A program made the position numbers and the translations under genes. The notes under the pieces are model-generated. The model did no database searches and was not told the DNA's origin. It saw only the letters and a program-made list of their open reading frames with translations. Positions 20,101-30,067 of a DNA stretch of 64,000 nt are shown here, piece by piece. Origin of the DNA: Saccharomycopsis fibuligera x Saccharomycopsis cf. fibuligera. Its lineage: Eukaryota; Ascomycota; Saccharomycetes; Ascoideales; Saccharomycopsidaceae. Position 1 is the stretch's first letter; every line of letters begins with the position of its first letter. The DNA lies in the NCBI GenBank assembly GCA_001936135.1, contig CP012820.1, positions 1,984,001 through 2,048,000 on the forward strand, read 5' to 3'.

Positions 20101-21846
20101 TTAAACAGAACTCGATCCAAAACTGGACCCCTTTTCACCACTACAATTGATAGAGGCTGAACTAACTGAATGAGTAGTGGGCAAAATTCCCTCCTGCACG
20201 TTACCACTACCAGCTCCAGAAACGCCTTTGCTCTTATGATTCTTCAACAACTTAATCAAGGCAAATATCACTATTCCAGTAATCCCAAGCACCCCAATAG
20301 TAGTCCCTGCCCCAATACCGCCAGCTTGAGCAAGTGTTAACTGATTATTACTGCCATTTGCATCTACTTTACTCTTAATGGAATCATAATCTCCCTTAGC
20401 CAATTCTTCTAAGTTCACCCCACTAGATTTCAAAGTTTCAGCAGCTTTGTATTCGCTGCTGTAAGGCACGCACATATCAAGCATATCTTTATTGACACTT
20501 TTGCGGTCGCTGCTTGACTCAGTCCAACCGCATGCAGAACACCAAGATTCAGTAGAATCAATACTGACTTTTTGCACTGCGCTGACAAAGCTATCCCATG
20601 AAATAATTTTCTTGGTGTTGTTGAAGATAGGGTATGCTATAAGTTCATCCATTGCATCGTCAGTACCATTTCTGAATAAGAATCTAACAAAAGTTTCATT
20701 TTTTTGATCACTGCCATTGCTTGCACTGCTTGTGCTTGTCTTATTCAAAAGTTCAAAAACGTAAGTAGCTCCGTAATTAGGCATGGTTTTAAAACTGTCA
20801 GAAGTACCATTTATGGCAATAATGCTAGCGAGTTGATACATTGTATTATACGACCCAGTGAAATAATTTAAGGCTGGCTTGGTCTGAGTTTTAGTAATGT
20901 TGAGTTTTTCCAACACGCGGCCCATCAAAGTTTTTGCACCAAGGGTTAAGTCCTCATTGTTTACATGATTAGAAATCAACCATTGATACATGTCGGCATA
21001 GCTTCTAATTCGGGAAATTGCAGAGTCATTGAATTGTTGAGCGACAGTGGAGTTATGGATAACATTGACGTTAACTGTATCGTAAATGCTCATTGACTTG
21101 TTGAAATTCATAGCCAGCTTGGCAAAATTCTCCCGAATAAAGCTGTTCTCATCGTATAACTGTTGATAAAATGGAGCAGACTCTTCAGCAAGTTGCAAAT
21201 ATTGCTTGTTTTCGGTCTTAATCTTAGTGATGGCGCTATCCAAAGCAGGGCAATTTTCGTCTCCCTTGATCCAGATATAATCATCTGTGGCATTTTCCTG
21301 AATATAAGAATTAACATACTGGTATCCATGGAGCGGGTTTTCGATTAATGTGCCATTGTTCACATAGGCTAAACTTTGATTAGCTACGGTTTCGTAATTC
21401 GAAAAATCGTCATCAAGTTCCATTGGTGGGTAAAGCCCTTGGAGAAATGAATAGTGACTGAAGAGAATAACGTTACTAGAGGTAGCCTCGCAGTAAATCT
21501 CACCATTTTTGAAGAACCCATACTTGTTCAAGCTAGATATCTTAGTACTGTTGACGTTGACGTGGTCAGAAGAAGAGGACGAAGAACTGGAAATTTGGTT
21601 ATTCAGGGAATCAAGGCCAAAATATCTGCGTCTGTAAAATTGTCCGGATTTGAATTGGTTCTTGGCACCTAGTGGGGTAAGTTCAGTGGACGGTTTGGCA
21701 GAACGGTCATTGTGCCTGCCGAAGATGAATGAGCCAATGACATGATAACCGTTGTCGTTGTCATTGTCGCTATCAGCAGTGGCTATCGCTGCATAAGAAA
21801 GCACAAGTAGAAGCAATATTGTGGTATTGATGTTGAGATTAAGCAT
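20101..21846 (-). CDS. Histidine acid phosphatase-like type I membrane protein, degenerate active site
   Basis: A 581-residue protein with a signal peptide (about 1-24), a large lumenal domain with many NxS/T sites, one membrane segment (about 512-533) and a short cytoplasmic tail with a Lys/His stop-transfer. The N-terminal block FIFGRHNDRSAKP (Arg44-His45) followed by TELTPLGAKNQFKSGQFYRRRYF-type sequence is the branch 2 histidine phosphatase signature RHGxRxP with Gly replaced by Asn. The region where the HD proton-donor dipeptide is expected reads FTGSYNTMYQLASI (about 325-338) and lacks HD. Cysteines in WCSACGW match fungal relatives. I infer a catalytically altered, cell-surface or vacuolar member; substrate unknown. 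Confidence 0.78.
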   Translation of the reverse strand: MLNLNINTTILLLLVLSYAAIATADSDNDNDNGYHVIGSFIFGRHNDRSAKPSTELTPLGAKNQFKSGQFYRRRYFGLDSLNNQISSSSSSSSDHVNVNSTKISSLNKYGFFKNGEIYCEATSSNVILFSHYSFLQGLYPPMELDDDFSNYETVANQSLAYVNNGTLIENPLHGYQYVNSYIQENATDDYIWIKGDENCPALDSAITKIKTENKQYLQLAEESAPFYQQLYDENSFIRENFAKLAMNFNKSMSIYDTVNVNVIHNSTVAQQFNDSAISRIRSYADMYQWLISNHVNNEDLTLGAKTLMGRVLEKLNITKTQTKPALNYFTGSYNTMYQLASIIAINGTSDSFKTMPNYGATYVFELLNKTSTSSASNGSDQKNETFVRFLFRNGTDDAMDELIAYPIFNNTKKIISWDSFVSAVQKVSIDSTESWCSACGWTESSSDRKSVNKDMLDMCVPYSSEYKAAETLKSSGVNLEELAKGDYDSIKSKVDANGSNNQLTLAQAGGIGAGTTIGVLGITGIVIFALIKLLKNHKSKGVSGAGSGNVQEGILPTTHSVSSASINCSGEKGSSFGSSSV

Positions 21847-22422
21847 AGCTATTGGTCAAGGAGCTTCAAGGATCTTTATAAGCAAAGTGGTGAACAAAGC
21901 AATTAGAAACTTAAGCGAAGCACGAAATGGATTGTCTGACCGGCTGAAATGAAAGGAAACTGCGTTTGAAATGAGATGGAATTATAGTCAAGATACGACA
22001 AAATTAGCGAAGACTACATTATTTATCTGATTTGTGGTATAGATTGACTCAGACAGTATGGTCCTTGTTTTGTAGTTAATTAAGCGCTAACTGCCCGGTG
22101 TGGATGGACAATAGCACTGCAGCTGCAGCTCACTGATAGGAGGTCCGGCGCTCCACTTTTCTCTTGAATTCAGCTAAGCGATGAGCGTTCCGCGCACCTC
22201 CCGCGGCATTGATGGCTACGGGCACCACATAGTACAATCCAATGCGGGCTAGCTACGACATTACACTGAATTATATTGCTAATTGAACTGTCGTTCTTGT
22301 AGACGTTACAGTACGATTAGCCGGTAGTCATAACCTGCTAATCCAAGAATACTGTATTTTATAAAGCAGTGAAGTACATTGATGAAATTACATTTATTTA
22401 CCAAACAACTCCCCAACCCCAA
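21847..22422. promoter_or_regulatory. Promoter side of the phosphatase-like gene, with a GC-rich island
   Basis: About 22090-22250 is notably GC-rich for this window, with CTGCAGCTGCAG (22117-22128) and CCGCGCACCTCCCGCGG (22191-22207). It lies 250-400 bases upstream of the minus-strand ATG at 21846. RPT2 ends at its right edge. The island may be an upstream activating region; no factor is assigned. Confidence 0.4.
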
Positions 22423-23930
22423 TCACAAGTAAAGACCCTCCAAGTTCTCTTCAACCTTGTTTTTCAACACTCTCTCCTTAGCCTTCAAGAAATCATCTTG
22501 GACCACATGCATTCTTCTTTCTCTAAGAGCAAGCAACCCGGCTTCCGTGCACATTGCTTTGATATCAGCACCACTCAAATCATCCTTGGATCCGACTAAC
22601 GAGTCCAAATCGACATCCTCAGCTAAGGACATCTTGCTGGTATGGATGTTCAAAATCTTTTGTTTGGTGTTTGGGTCTGGGTTTTCGAACAAGATCTTTC
22701 TATCAATTCTTCCTGGTCTAATCAATGCCGGATCCAAGCTTTCAATCTTATTAGTTGCCATAATGACTTTAACGTCACCTCTATCATCGAACCCATCCAA
22801 TTGATTCAATAACTCCAACATGGTTCTTTGCACTTCTCTTTCACCGCCAGACGTGGACTCGTATCTCTTGGATCCGATAGCATCAATCTCATCAATAAAC
22901 ACAATCGATGGGGCGTGGTCAGCAGCAGTTTTGAAAATCTGTCTGCATAATCTTGGGCCGTCCCCCAAGTATTTTTGAATTAGTTCAGAGCCAACAATTC
23001 TCAAAAATGTGGCAGAGGTTTGGTTCGCTACTGCTTTAGCTAAAAGCGTCTTCCCAGTACCTGGCGCACCATATAATATAACCCCCTTTGGCGGTTTGAT
23101 ACCCATTTCTTCGTATAATTCAGGATGCGTCAATGGCAATTCAACGGATTCTTTGATCTCTTGGATTTGCGATTCTAACCCACCAATATCGCTGTAGGAT
23201 TCGGTTGGCGATTTATCCAATTTCATCACACTCACTGATGGATCAGTATCGTCTGCCAAGACCCCAATGATACTGACAGTCTTGTGGTGCAAAAGCACTG
23301 AACAGCCAGGCTCTAATAACCCTTTATCCACAAAAGATAATATGGAAACGTAGTATTCGGGACCAGTACTTAAACTGACAATTGCATGATCATCATCAAT
23401 GATTTCTTCCAAAGAGCCGATACTCAATGGCGATCCACGCAAATCTTCAATTTTTTCTCTTTCTTCAGCTTGTCTTTGTTCGGTTGGAGTGAAGTTTTCT
23501 TGATTACTGACAAATTCTTGTTCTATTAAAAGGTGATCTTTGATTCTTTCCATCTTGAGCAACTTCAATTTACACCTGGTGGTAGGGTACACCGTAGGCA
23601 ACTTGGCGCTGGTGTCTGGTCCCTTTCTCTTCTTTCTGCCAAACTTGCTGTGCTGCACTGGGGGCTCATACTTTGGCTTTTCTTTTTTCTAATCGAGAGT
23701 TAGTATCAACTTCCATAAAGACGAATGGCTTATCTTTTAAACGCAACATTAATTGTTAATATGTGGCTAATTATACATACATCTTTCTTTTTGTCGTCAA
23801 AATTGCCACCTAAACCTGAAGGACCTTGACCCTAAAAATGAGTTAGTAAAATGCCATTGAGGGGCCCAATCACGGACTGCTTAATAGCCGCGATATCATA
23901 GTTAATTTTTCAGCCAAATAAACGTACCAT
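22423..23930 (-). CDS. RPT2: Rpt2, 26S proteasome AAA-ATPase subunit, three exons
   Basis: One of six ATPases in the proteasome base that unfold substrates and open the 20S gate. Exons on the minus strand are 23928-23930 (the ATG alone), 23781-23831 and 22423-23688. Introns are 96 bases (donor GTACGT, acceptor TTTTAG) and 92 bases (donor GTATGT, acceptor GATTAG), both with ACTAAC branch sites. The joined protein has 439 residues (437 in S. cerevisiae). It starts MGQG, the conserved N-myristoylation site, then KPKYEPPVQ before the single-frame body. Walker A GAPGTGKT, Walker [10 protein letters not shown], the arginine-finger region LIRPGRIDR and a C-terminal LYL (HbYX-type gate-opening motif) are all present. 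The family N-terminus confirms the splice model. Confidence 0.96.
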
Positions 23931-24241
23931 TTTTGCTGTATTAAATGGATTGTTATGTTCTGAAGTTGCTGGTGATGGTGACTTGTATCGAGTGGAAAGC
24001 GAGTTGCCGTCCTTTTTTCTGTTTTCTGTTTTCTTTATTTTCGCTTTTTGCCTTGCCAGTGGCGAGGGGAGGGGCTCACAACGCACAAGATTTTCAGCAA
24101 ACGGAATCTCTACTCACCAGATAGAGAATGGCATTGGAGAATGATGGAGAGTGATGGAGAGATTTAAGAGAAGAGGATACTAACACCATAGCACAGCAGT
24201 ACTGCTACGTTGATAATCCTTACAATAACAGTAACCGCAAT
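23931..24241. promoter_or_regulatory. Divergent promoter between RPT2 and the DUF866 gene
   Basis: A 311-base region serves both genes. A TTTTTGCCTTGCC string near 24044-24056 is only a partial match to the proteasome PACE element (GGTGGCAAA on the other strand), so Rpn4 control is not supported. A GATGGAGA(G) repeat lies near 24142-24162. Confidence 0.4.
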
Positions 24242-24814
24242 ATGAAGTTTGTTGTCCAGCTAACTGCTACACTAGACAAGATCGACAGCGTGAAGCCAGT
24301 GGACACACCGGGCTCGGTATTTGAGTACACATTCAAGATCCAGTGCACGAGCTGTCGGGAAGTTCATCCAAAGAACATCACCATTAACCGGGTGGTATGT
24401 ATAGCCAGTCCAGTTGGGCAATAATCGATACTTACAGGAAAAAAAAAAAAAAAACGTCTACAGCATACTGACACAGTACATTAGGAGAAACACGAAATTC
24501 ACGGTAGCAGAGGCAGCGCTAACTTTGTCTTCAAGTGTTCCTTCTGCGGCAAAGAAAGCAGCGCTTCAATAGTGTCGGAAGCTAAACCTTACACTGCTGA
24601 ACAGTCAGAGAAGCCGGGCAAGATTGTGGAAATTGAAGCCAGAGGCGTCGACTTTATCGAGTTTGTGCCAGATGGGAATTTTACCGCTAAAAGCGCTGTT
24701 TCCGGGGCTATCTTTGAGGACGTTGATCTTACGGATGAGTTCTACGATGCTGATGAAAAGACGTTTGATGAAGTGAGTATTACAGAGATCAAGTGGGAAA
24801 TTGCTCGTGGATAG
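24242..24814 (+). CDS. CXXC-motif zinc-binding protein (DUF866), spliced
   Basis: A 160-residue protein of the small eukaryotic family that includes S. cerevisiae YCR090C and human CZIB (C1orf123). Exons are 24242-24394 and 24485-24814. The intron of 90 bases has donor GTATGT, a weak ATACTGAC branch and acceptor ACATTAG. The join restores the family block TINRV-EKHEIHGSRGSANF. Two CxxC pairs, CTSC (about 35-38) and CSFC (about 70-73), bind the structural zinc in this family. The C-terminal WEI follows an acidic stretch. Molecular function is unknown in the family. It converges on APS1 with 224 bases between the stops. Confidence 0.9.
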
Positions 24815-25038
24815 GATAGTGAGTTAGACAAGCAAGCAAATAAGTAAGTAAGTTAAAAACATGTTATGAATGAGTAGGTTAAACACTGAAGAAATGAAAA
24901 GATGTGAGGAGAACTGGGAGCATGAAAAGTTTAAGACAAAAGAGACGTTCCAATGCGGGCCACCCAAGCAGCGGGAGACGCGGTTTTAATTGTCAATCAC
25001 GAAGAGTTTATTGATAAAACAACAATCGTAGACCGGAT

Positions 25039-25563
25039 CTATGTCAAGACACTATAGCTCGTTAGTATACATGCCATTGAAGAAAACAAAAAAACAGAAG
25101 TGAGTCAGCCCACATACCTGTTGAGCTCATCAGCACTCTCTAGCTGGTTCTGGGCCGCCACTCTGCGTAACACTTCTCTTTTCGAACTCTCTTGCACGAT
25201 ACCATCGAGCAAGAGTTCGTCCAAGATGTGGTATGCGGTCTGGAAGTTGAAGATTATGTCTAATTCGCAGACGTTGCCGTAGGCTTTGTCCATCTGCTCG
25301 ACATAGCGCTGGATGATCTCAAGGGTAAGAAGCTCGTTGTCGTCGTTCGGAATATTGGTGATGAAGAACAACGAGGCGTATCTGCGATACACAATTTTCG
25401 AGTCCTTGTACTCGATGATGTTGCACATTTTGGCTCTGCGAGACAAGATGATGGCGGTCAACTCCCTGAGAATCTTGGACTTTTCTTTTTGGGAGAGCGG
25501 GATGTACCACTTGGCCAAGCGGACCTTGCCCTGTCTAGAGAGGAGTATGAGGTACTTGATCAT
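25039..25563 (-). CDS. APS1: Aps1, sigma subunit of the AP-1 clathrin adaptor, 3'-terminal intron
   Basis: Small subunit of AP-1, which sorts cargo between the trans-Golgi network and endosomes. I start at ATG 25563 ([13 protein letters not shown]); the longer frame's first codons are non-conserved. Exons are 25118-25563 and 25039-25051, with an intron of 66 bases (donor GTATGT, TACTAAC branch, acceptor GCTATAG). Splicing replaces the read-through end RYVG by SVLT, giving DELNSVLT, matching the ERVLS-type end of S. cerevisiae Aps1. The protein has 152 residues (156 in S. cerevisiae). Hallmarks are [20 protein letters not shown] and [13 protein letters not shown], plus [12 protein letters not shown]. 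The 13-base last exon is unusual but well supported. Confidence 0.93.
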
Positions 25564-26092
25564 GGTTGAGGCTGTTGTTCTTGATCGTGTCTGTTTTGGA
25601 GTGTGATAGTCTATATAGCCCATAGCTTGTAGTCGGTTAATATGTGTTTGTTGTTCGAATATCTGGCGATTCTAGACTTTCAGGGCCCAGGGCCACTAAC
25701 CAAATAGCGTGCATTTCCTGGTGTTCTAATTCTTCATCCTGGACGTATTCCTACACTCGCGGTGTCACCGCCAAAACAACTACAAAATAATATAACAACA
25801 ACAACGAAAAGAACAACGAAAAGAACAACGAAAACACGTTCAAGGGCTGTCTCCATATTATTCCTATCCCTTACCGCCTTCTTCCTCTTCCTCCTCTTCT
25901 TCGTTGTCTTGCCGCCGTTCCCTCAACCCCTGCCCCTCTGCTTCGGTTCCAGCATCCTGCCTCGTTCCTCCGAAGATTCCAAGGCTGTTGATCTCCGTTA
26001 TCTGTCATCTGTCAGTTGTTCTGCCCCAAGATTAAAAATATAACATAACACAGCACCAATACATATACCGTTGTCGAGCCCGTCCAATTACA
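25564..26092. promoter_or_regulatory. Divergent promoter region between APS1 and the mannosyltransferase gene
   Basis: Contains a CAACGAAAAGAA-type tandem repeat near 25800-25838 and CT-rich tracts near 25860-25930 that could be transcription-start scanning or poly-dT-like elements. A 93-codon plus-strand frame (25762-26043) is low-complexity and is not called. Confidence 0.4.
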
Positions 26093-28048
26093 ATGTCTTT
26101 CGTAAAGCTAAAGCCCAAAATACACAGGTTTGTGCGCCGCTACGGGCGCTCCATCATCTTTAGCGCCCTCTTGTCTTTCATCGTATACAGTCTCTTCTCG
26201 TTGCAGACAGGCAACTCTGCGACGCCAATGTTTAGCGCCGACGGCATCATACCCTCGTCCCACCGCAGTAGCCATGGCTCGGATAGCAATGGTAATGGGC
26301 GTTTCAGCGCTAAAGAAGACACTCTAATCTACCAGGACCAACTAAGAAAACTCCATCAACAAAAATACAAAAACGGTCACGATGAGCTTCTAAAAGACAG
26401 CTCCGTTGATGACAATATCAAAAACATCAACTCGTACCTATTCCAGCAGTCGAAATTGTCAAATCAGGACATTGACAAGTTGAAGTTGGCGACCAAGAGC
26501 TCTCTTCCTTATGACAAACAAAGGCTCAAGTTGGCCCACAGTACATTCAGCGATATTTTTCAGATTTATCGCGACTACAAACCCAGCGTTGACGGATTGC
26601 ATAGTTACAAGAGCGAAAAGAGAATCTACCATGCCGGCTACGATACAAAAGATGACACCACCAATCCGGTGTTCAGTGAAAAATATTTGAAGCAATTTCT
26701 CACCCTCACTGATACAGAACTCAACGAGATGAAATACTCCCATAGCAAAGTTGTAGAAAACTTGCCCGAAACTTTTCCACAAGGGATGTACAAGGGCAAC
26801 GGTATTGTTTACGTTGGTGGTGGCGCCTTCAACTGGTTGGTCATGCTATCTATAAAAACTCTTAGATACTTGGGCTCCGAACTTCCTGTTGAGGTGATAA
26901 TCCCTAAAGTTGAAGAATATGAATTGGATTTATGCGGTAGGGTGTTTCCTGCATTGGGTGCTAAGTGCGTATTGTTACCTCAAGTGCTCGGTGAGCATGT
27001 TATTAAAGAATTCACATTCAAAGGGTATCAATACAAAGCGTTAGCATTGCTAGCCACGTCATTTGAAAATGTGCTTTTGTTAGATTCCGACAACGTACCG
27101 GCTCTTCGTCCAGACTACTTATTTGATTCAGAACCGTTCAAATCTAATGGCCTAATTTGCTGGCCTGATTTTTGGAAAAGAGCCACATCACCATATTTTT
27201 ACGACATTGCTGGAATTGAGGTCAAACCGAAACGAGTTAGATATGGGTATCATAACTATGGCGTTTACGAAGCAGGTATTATTAATGAAGATCAATCTGA
27301 TGATATGGATAAGGTCCCATTACATGACAGAGAAGGCGCTATTCCTGACCCAACTACTGAATCTGGTCAATTAATAATTCTGAAAAACAAACACGCCAAA
27401 TCATTATTATTGGCTTTATATTACAACTTGTATGGTCCATCTCATTATTATCCATTGTTTTCTCAAGGCTCGGATGGTGAAGGTGATAAGGAAACTTTCA
27501 TTGCTGCTGCGGTGGTGTTGGGTAAACCGTTTTATCAAGTGAACAAATTCTTGAACGCGTTTGGTCATTTTGATTTGGACCGGAATTTTGTCGGTTGTGG
27601 CATGGGCCAATATGACCCAGTTGAAGATTATGAAATATTATCAAGTTACGAAAAGACGTTATCAAAGCAAGATAAGAAGTTTACCAGTTTTGAAGATGCA
27701 AACAAACATCTTACTAAATCAGTAGAGGCTTTTGTCCCATTGGAGCCAAAAGTGCCACGCATCTTATTTGTTCATGCGAACTTTCCTAAATTAAACCCGA
27801 TTGAGTTGAAAAACAAAGGACGATTATTCAATAAGCGAGGTGATAGAATAAGATTATACGGTGAAGGGATGCCTAAGCGGATAGGTTATGATTTTGAATT
27901 GGTTCAATGGAGATCGATGTTTTCATTGGTTTGTGAATTAAAGATTGAAATAGATACATTTAAGGACATTGCTAGACAGGAAGTATGTGGCGAAATTTCT
28001 GAACAACTCAAATTTTTGGAAGATTCTATTGATACGTTGGAGCATTAA
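26093..28048 (+). CDS. MNN2/MNN5-family alpha-1,2-mannosyltransferase (GT71)
   Basis: Type II Golgi glycosyltransferase of 651 residues that adds alpha-1,2-mannose branches to outer-chain N-glycan mannan in this family. A basic N-terminus precedes one membrane anchor (SIIFSALLSFIVYSLFSLQ, about 20-38), then a stem of about 200 residues. The catalytic domain starts with GNGIVYVGGGAFNWLVMLSI. It includes LPVEVIIPKVEEYELDLC and YKALALLATSFENVLLLDSDN, where the DxD-type metal site lies near 331-333. PDFWKRATSPYFYDIAG and SGQLIILKN also match the family. Whether it is the Mnn2 or Mnn5 orthologue is not decided. The Golgi site and mannan role are family knowledge. Confidence 0.92.
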   Translation: MSFVKLKPKIHRFVRRYGRSIIFSALLSFIVYSLFSLQTGNSATPMFSADGIIPSSHRSSHGSDSNGNGRFSAKEDTLIYQDQLRKLHQQKYKNGHDELLKDSSVDDNIKNINSYLFQQSKLSNQDIDKLKLATKSSLPYDKQRLKLAHSTFSDIFQIYRDYKPSVDGLHSYKSEKRIYHAGYDTKDDTTNPVFSEKYLKQFLTLTDTELNEMKYSHSKVVENLPETFPQGMYKGNGIVYVGGGAFNWLVMLSIKTLRYLGSELPVEVIIPKVEEYELDLCGRVFPALGAKCVLLPQVLGEHVIKEFTFKGYQYKALALLATSFENVLLLDSDNVPALRPDYLFDSEPFKSNGLICWPDFWKRATSPYFYDIAGIEVKPKRVRYGYHNYGVYEAGIINEDQSDDMDKVPLHDREGAIPDPTTESGQLIILKNKHAKSLLLALYYNLYGPSHYYPLFSQGSDGEGDKETFIAAAVVLGKPFYQVNKFLNAFGHFDLDRNFVGCGMGQYDPVEDYEILSSYEKTLSKQDKKFTSFEDANKHLTKSVEAFVPLEPKVPRILFVHANFPKLNPIELKNKGRLFNKRGDRIRLYGEGMPKRIGYDFELVQWRSMFSLVCELKIEIDTFKDIARQEVCGEISEQLKFLEDSIDTLEH

Positions 28049-28267
28049 GTTTTTGCAGTATAAAGCCTAGAGACCTTATTATTGACGTTTGTCGTTTTAT
28101 CAACCACAACACCTGAAGTTTGTAACACCAATCCTCCTACCCAAAATTTCCCGCTCATCATAAAAGACATCCCAGGCCATTTATAATGTCATCTAAATTG
28201 GTAATCCCCCATGCACTTCATCAACCATCTAATCTCACATCTAAAAAAAAGTCATTTTTATGACATT

Positions 28268-28269
<2 letters not shown>

Positions 28270-28306
<37 letters not shown>
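28270..28306. repeat. 37-base poly-T run
   Basis: An uninterrupted T tract from 28270 to 28306, the longest homopolymer in the window. Length is likely to vary and may be imprecise in an assembly. Confidence 0.9.
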
Positions 28307-28307
<1 letters not shown>

Positions 28308-28547
28308 TTTTGGTATTATCTTCTGTACCCTAATATTGCTATACTAATTAGCATCGTCATTCTTTTACTTTTACTACTACTATTACCATTAGTTGCTTTT
28401 TATTTTTCTTTTTCACTACTACCAGTTACGACCAACTTGCATTTTCTATCAAATAGCATCAACATTCATTCCTTTTATTAACGCACACTATCAAATCATG
28501 TCATTCATTCATTCAAGTCTTATACAATTTTCCAACAAACTATGTCG

Positions 28548-28605
28548 TTCATTCATTCATTCATTCATTCATTCATTCATTCACTCATTCATTCACTCAT
28601 TCATT
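28548..28605. repeat. TTCA tetranucleotide microsatellite
   Basis: About 14 units of TTCA (CATT register) with two CACT interruptions. A shorter block of the same unit lies at 28500-28514. Confidence 0.9.
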
Positions 28606-28919
28606 TACTAATATATTAACTAATTTGTCATTCATTTGCTAATTTCTTTTTCATTTTATCTATTCGTTGACTTATCAAAACATTAAATCTTTATCCTCAG
28701 GATGTAACCTACCGGTGTATTCTCTTTCTTACTATTTGTGCTTTCTTACTGTTAATTAATTGATCAAATCTTCCTTTAAATTTATTCCTAATTAATTTGT
28801 TTTTGTTTCTATCTCTTATCCTTATTTGTTTATTATATTTATTTTCTTCTCACTGTGTTGGGACTGGTCGGTAGATCAAGCGATAGTGTATTACATATAT
28901 ACAACTGAATAGAAAACAG

Positions 28920-28953
28920 CGACAATTCTTGGTTAAATAGTCAAGAAGTGTCG
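28920..28953. ncRNA. Strong hairpin in a possible structured RNA segment
   Basis: Arms CGACAATTCTTG (28920-28931) and CAAGAAGTGTCG (28942-28953) pair with one mismatch around a 10-base loop. An AGAAAA (H-box-like ANANNA) precedes it, and an ACA lies near 29035-29037, which would suit one half of an H/ACA snoRNA. The rest of such a structure is not evident, so the RNA call is tentative. Confidence 0.25.
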
Positions 28954-30067
28954 TGGTGAGGTGATAATATATTTTTTAGACGGAAAGACAATGGTCACCA
29001 TGTCCAATTGATCCTACTCACTGGGCATCCGAAGTAACAAAGGAAAAAAATATTGGGCGAACTGATTTTAAACATATATTACACTTATTTACATTTCTTA
29101 AATCCTTATGGTTTTTATCCCTTCACTTTTAAGTTATTTATTATTGTTTTGTTTTCTGATAACTTCAGCTACTAGAAAATACATTTTTGCATTTTTCATT
29201 CATTTTTCAATAACGTATTTTAACTGATAGTTCATTACTGTTATTCTGTATTATCATGACTCAAGTGGCAAACATAATGCTATACTACGAGATGTTACCC
29301 TTAACATAACTAGACAAATAGAAAAACATACTGTTTTCTTCTTCCAGAGGACTGTAGAATGTTTTTAAATCCGCATAAATCTTTGTGCTTCCTTATGTCA
29401 ACTTTATCATATACTTATTCTGCTTTTTACATTGACTCCTAATAATTCACATATAATTTTAAATATACATTTATAGCCATTTTATTCCGTTTCATATATA
29501 CATCAACATGTTGAATCATAAAGTAAATAAGAAAATGAACAGACACGTTTTATTGAATTACGATTTATTACTAAAATGTCTATCCTAAATTTAAGAAACT
29601 AATACCAATGATAATATAGCAAAAATCCTATTAGTATTAAGTAGAATAGAGAAAAACGAAGAAAAATTAAGTGAAAGAGCCGGAATCTAAAAAGTAGTAA
29701 ATGAAGACAAAAATTAAAGTTTTAAAGCCTGATACATATAGCAAACAGACAATTAAATAACAAGATAAGTGAACAAACAAACAAATAAATAGAAAAAAAA
29801 AAAAGAAAAAGACAAGCTAACAAGCTGGCAAAAACTAACGTCCAGTGGCAGTAGGTAAAAACGAAATGAAAAAATTACTTCAGTAAAAAGCAAGGCTAAG
29901 TGAAAGCACGAAAAAAGATAAGGTAGTAAAATAGAGAAAGGAAATGAAAAAACCGATAATTATATGAAACAGAGAAGAAAAAGAGAAGAAAGAGAGAAAG
30001 AAAAATCAAATTATATGACATCATAGTTCCGAAAGGAGTTTTCAAAAAACCGTGTCAATATAAAACT

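Larger units (their letters stand above)
28049..30067. other. 2 kb low-complexity gene desert
   Basis: No coding frame of interest. The left part has a 37-base T run and TTCA repeats, the right part (about 29640-30010) is strongly A/G-rich. Between them, about 28857-29042 is a more balanced segment with a 12-bp-arm hairpin. It lies between a plus-strand and a minus-strand gene, so both 3' ends map here. Confidence 0.5.

Noticed and set aside
24044-24056. Possible PACE (Rpn4) element upstream of RPT2
   Set aside because: TTTGCCTTG matches only six of nine consensus positions.
28872-28895. TAGATCAAG string resembling the 5' part of U2 snRNA
   Set aside because: The branch-site-recognition GTAGTA and the flanking conserved U2 sequence are missing.
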